Below, one piece after another: positions 55,172 through 64,000 of a stretch of DNA of 64,000 nt; the stretch's first letter is position 1, and each line of letters opens with the position of its first letter. The notes below the pieces were generated by a model that saw only the letters and a program-made list of their open reading frames with translations, was not told where the DNA came from and did no database searches. Where the stretch lies: contig JALGAS010000001.1 of the NCBI GenBank assembly GCA_023078685.1, forward strand, positions 4,464,001 to 4,528,000. The letters are read 5' to 3'. This stretch comes from Neopestalotiopsis rosae (lineage: Eukaryota; Ascomycota; Sordariomycetes; Amphisphaeriales; Sporocadaceae). The position numbers and the translations under genes are program-made.

Positions 55172-55302
55172 AAGGTCCAATGGCCGAGCGGTAAGCTCTT
55201 GAGTGCAGTGGCCACCCAGGTGTAAAGTGAATATCCTATGATCTAGTGAGAGGATCTTTGTTAGGGGGCTCGGGTTCGAACCCAGGGTCATCGCTCTTTT
55301 TT
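55172..55302 (+). pseudogene. tRNA-like Pol III relic (class II-like)
   Basis: TGGCCGAGCGGT at 55181-55192 is a perfect A box of the Leu/Ser type, and GGTTCGAACCC at 55273-55283 is a perfect B box. A T6 run follows at 55297-55302. The presumed acceptor halves do not pair, and the T-stem has a mismatch. It is therefore a decayed tRNA, a tRNA-derived SINE fragment, or an isolated TFIIIC site. Confidence 0.55.
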
Positions 55303-58300
55303 GCTGTTTTTTTTGTCCCTCTTCGATCCGAGTTAGTATACTTTCCCTACTTTCGACAGCTGATTTATCCTTAATTTCACACATCTAAAGTTAACCCAAG
55401 TCATGCTCCACATTGGCAACGATCGCCGGAGCGAAATCTCATGCATGTTGGTTGGGTGTCCTCTTACCAACACGAATCATATCATATTCGGACATGCTAT
55501 TTTAATAAAGGGCTCGAATTGCCGTCTCTGGGAATAAATTTTCAGAGTGCAAGACCTGATCATCCTGTTGATGCGTGTCCTGTTTCCCAGCAAGGATTCG
55601 CCTAGAGAACGCTCAACTTCAATGTCATACAACGTTGAGCAGCAATACAAGCTTCCGGTAGTCGACTGCTAGCACAGCAGCAAACGCAATCGTCTTGACC
55701 TCTGCTTTCTCGAAAAAGAACTGGCATGGCCGTTTCATGGATATTCTGAGTGAAGGTTCTTCTCTTGGATATATGATGACTTGGCAAATTGCCAGCCACA
55801 GTGAAATGGCCCAGCACGCCATGCGACCCTTGCTCGTGTGCGAACCGCACCACTTGGTTCGTTCAACTAGCAGATTCATGAGACTCTTGTCGTCATCACT
55901 CATCGATGCAGGAACTTGCCGATCTGCTATTGAGTGCAAAGCCATGCATCACTTCCGGTAGGTAGTTTCTTACAAGGCGAGGTGCTCCGTGGAGAACATA
56001 TATATCCATTCATTTCATGGCCAGGATGGCTACTTCTCGTCCTCAGAAAAGAAATAATACCATTTCTGATTTTCTGTTCAAGCTGTTCCTCCCCCTTGGT
56101 TTCCCAGAGGCGAAGATCAGGTAATCTTGATCAGAGTCTCAATATGATCCATGGTCTAGCACAGCCCAGACGTGGAATCCGCGACTCTCCCAGGCGCCTG
56201 GCTGCATTCAAGTGGCTTGTCAATAGTGTAGAAGTCGCACTCACACATCCATCATAACATCGTGCTGTAGTGCGAAGTTAAACTGATTTGATCCCAAATG
56301 TTGATCCTACTTTTATCCTTTGCCGGTCGGGGTATCGCAGAATCAGACACCCAATTCAGTCACACTTGCAGAAACAACAGATCGTATTATTCGCAATCGT
56401 GGTCAGGACTAAAGATATTTGCCCATGACAACTACATTGTATCAGGCGCATCTAAACTAAAACTTTGAGGTTTCAATGCTTCAGCTATCTCTAGCAGAGA
56501 GCCCGAGTACGATCTGAACATTGATTGAGACCGTTACCATGGATTAAATTTCTCTGGTCTGCGACAGCCAATTTTGCAGTGTGATGAGCTCATACGCCAA
56601 CGATCAAGAGGCAAGGAAATATCATTCATGAGCATGAACTAAGCAATCTTGCTCGCGACTTGTATGCTTTCAACGGAACACCGCTGAAGTTTATGCTAAT
56701 AACAACCTAGTGTCTGCCGGGAAATGGGATTGTGCAGGATTCGTCAAGACACCGAAGACAAATAACCGCAAACAAATCACGCAGTAGACAAGACGTCCTC
56801 AAACGGAGAGACTGCTGGGTACGGTGAAGAACAAGAGCGTAGGTCTGTTCCTGAAATATATTGGGAGGAGAGAAAGTGTTTCCATTAAGATTTTATGACT
56901 ATACTACGAATATATATACTAATTTCTTTCTTCCATATGCTATGCAAACTCGCCGTAAAAATTAGAGGTACACTACCTATATAAAGGCGCACAAGAAAGT
57001 CCTGAGCAGCACAGATTGCAACAACGACACGGAGAAACATCCCCAAAGATGATAAAGTTGGTGATACTTTGCAGCGTCCAAAGCGAACCAATGCCATATA
57101 CCGAGGTAATGATGAGCATTAATCGTATCTTGCATTAATCTTATATACTCGTTTCTAGAGATGTTGGAATAACTATGGAACACCTTCTAGAATACGAATA
57201 TTGGACTACAACCATAGTCTCTGATTGGCTGGTCAATACCATACTGGCATACCATCCCAAGTATGTCAGTCCGTTAGTATGTTAGACTTTGGTGTGACCC
57301 AGCATTATCTCTGTGCTATGAGAATATAGCCAATGAGAATCCGGAAGCTGGCCTTGGAAAGCATGTGAATATTACCTGCACTTGCGCACACCTTTGAAGT
57401 TCCGTTTGGAATATATTCCAGGCCATATAGCTCTTGTAGACAAGTTCAAAAATTATTACAATGTTTTTACTCGCCTATTCTGACGCAAATTTCGCCATAG
57501 TGTAAAGAGATGAGAGGGAGGTACACAGCTAAGCCTCTGGAAATTGGTGCCGCCTATAACAAGCAAGTCATACCTTTGAGAAAAGTTTACTAAGCCATCC
57601 TCAACATGGCAACACTTCGCTTTCGGATACTTGGCTCCGTCGAACGCTCGATTTGAACTGATAAACCATGGGATGTGGAAAAGGGCATGGGCTGAGCGAG
57701 ATGACCATCACACACCCATACCACTACAAGGATTGCTTCCATCTTCTGATTCTATCAGAGAGTCTTGACCGCTTTGTGTAGATCCGCGTATCGTATGTTT
57801 GTAGGGTAGAAAAAGGAGGCATCCGCGGTACCTACACAATCCACTTCAGCTGAACCTCAAACGACAAACCTTCAGGTGGCGTCTTCCTTCCTCACAAAAT
57901 ATCACGTAGCATCGCTTCTCCATGTACCTTGACACGCAGTGTTGAGGTTGGCCTGTACCGGTACCTGGTGGTGATTGAGTCCCAAAAGTCCTCTTCTCAT
58001 GGCTGGGCCAAAGCCTGTTGATGACCATGAATCGACGAGTCACAAGAAGACGTTATTGTTCATGCTTGACGGTTGCTTTCGTAAGGCGACGTGGAAGGAC
58101 TCGTCACATTTGACTGACGTGCCGTTGTCATGATCATCAGCCACCACGACTGAGAAAAGTGGCCGTAGGCAGCCTCCAATTGGAGGAAAACATAGATGGC
58201 GGCCGGTATCAACGACCACCAACCTGGGCAAGACATGTTTGATCCACATGGTTGGTGCAACTTGAGCATGTCATGCCGAAGCAAGGCAGAAGTTCATGCG

Positions 58301-58454
58301 GCCCCAGGACAGCTCGAGGCTGTTCTTTCTGGCGGCACTTCTACCAAGAGGGCGTTTCGTGCTGCGTAGTGTCCTCGGCAGTTATTTTCTTCTCGGTCAT
58401 CACACGAGGACCCAGCTCTTGTTTGGCATCACCTGATCTGGTCAGTGAAGGTGT

Positions 58455-58470
58455 TCCCAGAGGACGCCCT
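58455..58470. repeat. third copy of the CCCAGRGGACGCCCT word
   Basis: TCCCAGAGGACGCCCT differs by one base from TCCCAGGGGACGCCCT in hairpin B (29014-29029). The flanking arms here do not form the 12-bp stem. Confidence 0.4.
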
Positions 58471-60547
58471 CCTCAATATCCCTGAAGTCCCGGCGGAGGT
58501 CTCTTACGTGGCGTGCTGAGGAGCATGCAGATTGATTGTGTGAGCGGATACGCCTGACTGCAAGACCCTTACCTGAGCTGTGAGAGACATCGATGATGGC
58601 GGTTGGCGATGATTCGTGCTATCATCCTCGGCGCTCTTTTATTTTTCTTCCATCATTCTTCTCAGCTTGGTTTTGTTTCGTTCAAAAATATGCCGGCATG
58701 AAGCTGGCGACATGTCAGCTGCAGCCCATGACAGGCAACACCACGGCAGTTCCAGCGCAGTGGACGAACGAGCAAACAAACAAACAAACAGAGGAAGAAG
58801 AAGAAAGCGGTTGCGGCGCTATACGCAGCTTCAAGAAGTCCCCGCCGCGCGTCTCGGACCCTCTCCGCCGTCGATGATTCGGCCAAGCGCGCCCCCAACG
58901 AGTGCAGATATAGTGATATACGATATCACGATATGTATAGTACGTTGATAGATCATACTGGACTACTGTATGTAATGCTGCGCAGGTAGGAAAGGGCGGA
59001 GGCGCTCCACTTCCGCCCAGCGGAGCCGACACTGCAGACTGACTGAGTGGACTGACTGACTGACTGCCCAGAATGGGATTCGAAACAAACAAAGTCGAGA
59101 GAAGCTCGCGTGCGTTGCGTGCATACAGTACTGAGTATGTCGGATGTCCAGGTCCCCTTCTCGAAGGCCCAGTGGCGCTTTCGACAAAAAAAAACAACGC
59201 TGCGGCGGCAACCGGCACGAGGCAGTGGCTTGTTTCCACATCACTTCGTACATGCCTCGGGAATTTGGTACGATTGGACCTGGCACATGCCATGTGTATA
59301 TCTGAGCAGTCAGGGTTGACAGGTAGCCATCACATGGAAGGGGTCCTTTTATTTTTATTTTCTTCTTTTCTGTTGTTTCCTTTTTGTGCCCCTCACTGAC
59401 TGGTGTCTGCTGACCATAGAGAGCGTTTCGTCTGCGAAACTATTTTTGTTTTGCGTCTCCAAAGAGATATGAAGTAGCGGTATCATATGCAAGCCTTTGA
59501 GTGTGTGCTACCGTACTCACCTCCTGCTCACCTCACCTGCTCATCTATCCAGTTGTGCATAATGTGAGGCAAGCCGATCGTGCCTTGGCTGCATTTTTTG
59601 CAGGATCGCAAGGAGACAACAAGGGCAGCTTTGAGAATAGGAAAAACTGCGCGCATCTTGCCGAGTGCAACGAGCAAATAGTAGGACCGATACCACCATG
59701 CCAATCATGACTTGCTAAGTCTGGTGCCTGAAACGGCGCAAGTGACAGATGGAGTTAAGATCTGTACGTTTTCCAGCCGTTCAGCAGCCCAAGTGCATCT
59801 GCTCCGTGGTGATCGTCGTATGAAATTTTTGAAAAGTGTATGGCTCAGGTACGAACTGCTCCAGGTTACACGTGTGTATGGATGTAGCTAACCGATCAAA
59901 ATATGGGGCAGGAACTGTCCAATGCAAGTAAGCAGGGTACGTACCCGACTAGTAGTGGGCTGCTGGTAGCTAGCTGCGACTTAGCATAGTTTGGTTTGGT
60001 TTTTCGTGGTGGAAACAGGGAAATAGCCACTGCCACTGCCACTCGAGCCACTGGAACTGGAACGTGAAGGGTTCTGACATGGAGGGTCCATCCACTCAAA
60101 CCATCCGAATCCATAAAAAATCCCCGTCCCGAAAAGAAAAAAGTCACGTTTTCGCGCGCCACTTTCGTGAGGTTCCGTTTTGTTGGGTGGGGCAGCCCCG
60201 CGTTAACTTACCTGCCCTGGGCTCAAGCTTCAATGTTGCCTCTGCTTGCCTGCCTGCTTGCTTACCTCAGGTACTAACAATCGGAATACTCCTTGCATCC
60301 ACTCTTGAACCTCATACTACCACAGTACGTAACCCGTAGGGCAGGAAAAGCACACCATCAACCATGATTTTGGACGATTCCAGAAGAAACACTACGTACC
60401 TGCTTCTTGCCCTTCTCGGATTCAATCCCGGATCTATTCTACTTTGAGAGAGCATTCCATGTTGCTTTCCCTTTGCCAGCTACGAGTTACGTACCTTGGT
60501 GCTCCGCTCTAGCTACTCAACGGTTACCACAGTACAGCCCACTCAAC

Positions 60548-63022
60548 ATGGCTCAACCCGTCTATGACAGTGACGACGATCCCGATCTCAGGCGTGCCAT
60601 TGAGCTGTCACTCGGAGCTGGTTCCGCTAAAGCACAGAACAGAGACACCATCGAGCTGAGCTCGGATGAATCTGAGCCTGATGAGGACTTGAAGCGTGCC
60701 ATTGCATTGTCGCTTGGGCAAGACACAATAGCAGAATCAGGGGATGCTACTCAAGGTAGCAGAAGTCAGAATGGAAACAATGAGCCGGATGAGGAAGACG
60801 AAGACGACAGTGATGATGATGACCTCAACAAGACACCGGTTTACCGGCCCAAGAAGAAGACATCGTCAGAGCCTGCAACCAAGAATCTCCCAGTTTTATC
60901 AAGACCAACACAGCAACATGATAGCTCACAAAGCTCTGCATCGAACTCTCTAGGATTCTTGGGTTTCGACCGCAAAAAAATGGAAGAGGAGCGGCTGGCC
61001 AGAAACGCTGCAAAAAGAAAGGTTCCAGACACTGAGCAGGAAGAGCAGGGTCGAGAGAGCAGACTACGGACTGGGGCAGCACCCGAGGTCTCTAATTCTA
61101 CGACGAATAATATGGCGTCAAGTACGAAGAGCAGTACCAGTGCACAGTTGCCTTTTCCCAAGGGCGTTGTCAAGAAGACGTTTGCCAAGGGAGTTCCAAG
61201 GACTAGCGAGGATATCAAACTCGATGAAATCCTCCAAAAAGAGCACTTGCAAATCGCTGTGCTGAGCTCGTTTCAATGGGACGAGGAGTGGTTGGCCAAG
61301 AAGATTGACTTCAAGAGCACCAGTGTTGTTTTGGTAGCCTTTGCAAATAACGAGCAAGAGGTGAGATGCCCTTCGTTCTTCACTCGAGGCCAAGATCAAA
61401 TCGTCCTGACCCAGTATACATAGCAACAAGGAATCGCCGATAATGCTCGTCAGTCGTTCGGAGGCACCGCAATCAAGATGTGTTTCCCCCCGATGTCCGG
61501 CATGGGAAACATGCACTCAAAGTTGCAACTTCTAAAATTCGCCAATTACCTCCGGATCGTCGTACCAACTGGTAATCTAGTGCCCTATGATTGGGGCGAG
61601 ACTGGTGTTATGGAGAATGTAAGGCTTGCCAAAGAAGAGTTCCAGGGACCAACCACGGCACGCCATGATTTGCTGATCGGCTTTGCAGATGGTCTTCATT
61701 ATAGACCTCCCGCTTCTCAAGGACCCAGATGAGGCCCATGTTCTAACTCCTTTTGGCGAAGAACTTGCTTTCTTCTTGAGGGCCCAGGGACTGGAACAGA
61801 GTTTGGTCAAGAGCCTAGAGAAGTATGATTTTTCCGAAACGAAGGGAATTGCTTTCGTCCACTCAATGTAGGTACTCATCTTAGATTGCGCCGCCATGCA
61901 ACTTTCTTTTGACTTTGTACTAACGCATGTAATAGCGGGACGTCGCGCGCTGGAAACGCTGACGATTGGAAGCGGACCGGTGAGTGCAAAAAATGCTTCT
62001 CTCAACTTCATGTATCGACCTGCGCGTATGGCCTGATGTCTCATTGTCATTAAATCATTCCTTGTTTTATTTCTTTCAGAATAAATGGCGATCTACTGCT
62101 GACCACAACGGCAGGCTATTGCGGTCTCGGGCGTGCCATCTCAACACTGGGCCTTGACACGTTGGCTGACGTTGAGCTCGACTACATTGTCTCTTCACTA
62201 GGCTCGGTCAACCATGACCTATTGACTGCCATCTACTATGCAGCCCAGGGTAACGATGGGCTGAAGGAATACAACGAACGATCGGCTAGGGGAAAGAGAG
62301 CCAAGGCCATCTCCGTCAAGGCCGCTCTTGGGAGGATCAACGATTGTCTACGTATCTATTTTCCGTCCCACGATACGGTGGAACGCAGCCGTGGAGGCAC
62401 AAAGGTCAGTCGTTGGCGGCGCCCTCGAATCATGCAGCCATTTGACATGCCCGGCGCTAACGGCTATGTAGTCAGCAGGAACTATCTGCGCCCAGTCCAA
62501 ATGGTGGAACTCGGATACGTTTCCGCGACAGCTAGTTCACGAGAGTCAGAATGTGAGGCCGGGCGTGCTGCTACACAGCAAGATGCTGTTAGCCCGGTCC
62601 AAGAACTCCCCAGGAAAACAGCCCATCGCCTGGGCTTATATTGGATCCGCGAACCTTTCCGAAAGTGCCTGGTAAGCCTCACACAGCCCGTGAACATCAT
62701 ACGTTAATCCACTTGGTCGGCAAAAGATAAACTGATTTCAATTGGCATCAAATTTAGGGGCCGACTTACTAAAGACAAGCAGACGGGGAATCCCAAGCTC
62801 AACTGTCGCAACTGGGAATGTGGTGTAGTACTCTCGCCCCCGGCCAGAACCGATAAGCATGTTAGCGACAGCCGCGCTGCGGCCAATAATGGGGGCGCCC
62901 CGGCGCTGGCGGAAGACGACATGTCTGTCTTCCTGGGCAGCATTCCTGTGCCGATCATCTGGCCCAGTGAGGCGTATGGCAGAACCAAGACGAAGAAGCC
63001 TTGGCTCTTTCTTGAAAATTGA
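60548..63022 (+). CDS. TDP1: tyrosyl-DNA phosphodiesterase 1 with two N-terminal UIMs
   Basis: Seven exons: 60548-61360, 61424-61618, 61689-61867, 61936-61979 (44 nt), 62115-62404, 62472-62671, 62758-63022; product 661 residues; all phases close. Tdp1 removes stalled topoisomerase I peptides from DNA 3' ends in the nucleus. The two catalytic HxK motifs are H302-S-K304 (GNMHSKLQLLKF, then TGNLVPYDWGETGVMEN) and H542-S-K544 (LLHSKMLLARSK, then YIGSANLSESAWGRL). The C-terminus NPKLNCRNWECGVVLSP is conserved. Residues 11-24 (DPDLRRAIELSL) and 45-58 (DEDLKRAIALSL) are ubiquitin-interacting motifs, followed by an acidic NLS-like linker. The ATG at 60548 (MAQPVYDSDD) is chosen over an in-frame ATG at 60407, whose extension looks like leader. 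Confidence 0.95.
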
Positions 63023-63365
63023 GAAAGATTTGTTTGGCCAAGCCCCCACCAAAGGGGAAGAAGCACTAGTAACTGTAGGCAGACGCAATGTTATTCGCAA
63101 TATCAACAGAAGTGAGCGCCAAGACAATTTTCCGGCGTGAATCTCGCACAAACGTGCGGCTTCTTTTTTCCTCCATCTCTTGCAAACCGGCGCCAATGGA
63201 AAATGGCAGATCCCCTAGTGGTTAGGCTAAAGTACCCGAGGTGATGGACACGAACGGCCATGTTCGCTAGGCGGCGGATGCTGTCCGGGGGTGACTGAGA
63301 TCTTTTTTCTCTACATACACAGTAGTACAGTATGAGCGCCGGCGCCAAGCGGTGTGATTGATGGG

Positions 63366-63409
<44 letters not shown>

Positions 63410-64000
63410 ACTTCGTTGCTCTGATTCTCATATACTATACTAGGTCTGCATCTTGCACTACATTAGCAGCATCAAGGGGGGGAGGATCACTTCATGTCCC
63501 CACTATAACTGTAGCGTAGTGGCCTTGATGGCGACCCCGTTGTCTGTGCGGATATAGTGGCCCCCTAACCCTACATTCTCTTGAATTCCTTGAACCCTGT
63601 ATGTGCGTGTGCGTGTGCACTAGGCAGTGCAAGAGGGAGAAAAAACTTCATGGAAACTGGGTTCTTCTGGTAGGGATGGGAATGAGGATAAGTAGTATCC
63701 GAGTGCTAATTATGACATTGCTACATTATAGAGTCCAAATGCGCAAGGCTGCTGATATAGTCATTAGTGCTGATGCAGGTAGATTGTTTGACTCGGGTAC
63801 TTTAAAATACTTAGCACCAGGCGCGAGACGAAAGATCAAGGGGGGGAAATGAGGGTATAGTGTGTAAGCGAGTCCACCACGGCAGTTCTTTCGAGAGGCA
63901 GAGGAACGAACCACCGTTCGATAATTGCTCTCGTTTTCATGCTACTACAGCAATACGGCGTCCTCCGTTGTACGTGTTGTGCTTTTATTTTTCGTTTCTC
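63023..64000. other. right-edge spacer
   Basis: No gene is recognised. It includes the T37 homopolymer (63371-63407) and two partial telomere-like units (CCCCTAACCCTAC, 63562-63574). The remainder is mixed, with stops in all frames. Confidence 0.4.
63371..63407 (+). repeat. T37 homopolymer
   Basis: An uninterrupted run of 37 T, by far the longest homopolymer in the window. Its exact length in the genome may be uncertain because of sequencing slippage. Confidence 0.9.

Larger units (their letters stand above)
54705..60547. other. 5.8-kb gene-poor region
   Basis: The longest stretch without a convincing gene. It holds a tRNA-like relic (55172-55302), one copy of the TCCCAGAGGACGCCCT word (58455-58470) and a small palindrome at 58913-58929 (GTGATAT-ACG-ATATCAC). 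It also has T-rich runs near 59345-59390 and a CTGACTGA-type simple repeat near 59040-59066. Frames of 60-190 residues (for example minus 55625-55945 and 58715-59293) carry no recognisable domain. The last 300 bp are presumably the TDP1 promoter and leader. Confidence 0.4.

Noticed and set aside
55625..55945. 107-codon minus-strand open frame in the gene-poor region
   Set aside because: No recognisable domain or splice partner; left as unassigned sequence.
58715..59293. 192-codon minus-strand open frame upstream of TDP1
   Set aside because: Crosses simple repeats, with no domain and no conserved pattern; likely chance.
63205..63310. tRNA-His/Glu-like CTAGTGGTTAGG segment
   Set aside because: Resembles a tRNA D-arm but no B box or pairing acceptor follows.
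63562..63574. telomere-like CCCTAACCCTA
   Set aside because: Under two units; expected by chance in a window this size, and housekeeping genes lie close by.

Overview
The window looks like nuclear DNA of a filamentous ascomycete (Pezizomycotina, most likely Sordariomycetes). The gene set is fungal: an Fmp27-type lipid bridge, a Zn2Cys6 regulator, a CorA/Alr Mg2+ channel, a GPI-anchored GH16 protein and a fungal P450. Introns are short (mostly 56-157 nt), with GT-AG ends and visible CTAAC/CTGAC branch sites. Many coding regions are GC-rich and sit between AT-richer spacers. There is no sign of a bacterial, viral or mitochondrial segment.

Layout. 1-1941: 3' part of a CRIB-domain protein cut by the left edge. 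3153-8624 (-): RRP5, pre-rRNA processing. 9524-12436 (+): YMC020W-like alpha/beta hydrolase, 4 exons. 14131-23262 (+): 3043-residue Fmp27/Hobbit-type bridge-like lipid-transfer protein without introns. 23731-24912 (-): GPI-anchored GH16-like protein. 27486-28397 (+): WW-domain protein. 31169-31270 (-): intron-containing tRNA-Gln(CUG). 32190-33245 (+): proteasome subunit alpha4 (PRE6/PSMA7), 5 exons including a 7-nt microexon. 33562-34087 (-): CHY zinc-finger protein whose first coding exon is 5 nt. 36208-36930 (+): secreted Asp/His/Ser/Thr-rich GPI protein. 37478-39870 (-): Zn2Cys6 transcription factor, 4 exons. 42157-44078 (-): CorA/Alr Mg2+ transporter. 46617-47093 (+): signal peptidase subunit SPC1. 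47403-47887 (-): RBX1/Hrt1 RING protein. 49911-51104 (+): Edc1/PNRC-like decapping-activator candidate. 53000-54704 (+): cytochrome P450. 60548-63022 (+): tyrosyl-DNA phosphodiesterase TDP1 with two UIMs, 7 exons.

Most genes are housekeeping and do not form one pathway. There is a loose ubiquitin-proteasome theme (PRE6, RBX1, UIM-bearing TDP1), but the genes are scattered and I do not read it as a cluster. Four tail-to-tail pairs occur: Fmp27/GH16, PRE6/CHY, secreted protein/Zn2Cys6 factor, SPC1/RBX1. Head-to-head pairs with long shared spacers are RRP5/hydrolase, GH16/WW, CHY/secreted protein and CorA/SPC1. The P450 is the only typical accessory-metabolism gene. It lies alone in a gene-poor stretch (about 51.1-60.5 kb) with a degenerate tRNA-like element.

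I found no convincing new multi-gene system. The most useful results are gene models: the PRE6 microexon, the 5-nt first exon of the CHY gene, the reconstruction of TDP1, the Zn2Cys6 factor, RBX1 and SPC1 from several short exons, and the recovery of the CRIB motif upstream of the apparent first ATG. Other points are a small family of hairpins sharing a GGGGACGCCC-type core and an unusual heme-binding loop in the P450. All intron borders were read by eye from splice signals, frame and family conservation, without transcript data.
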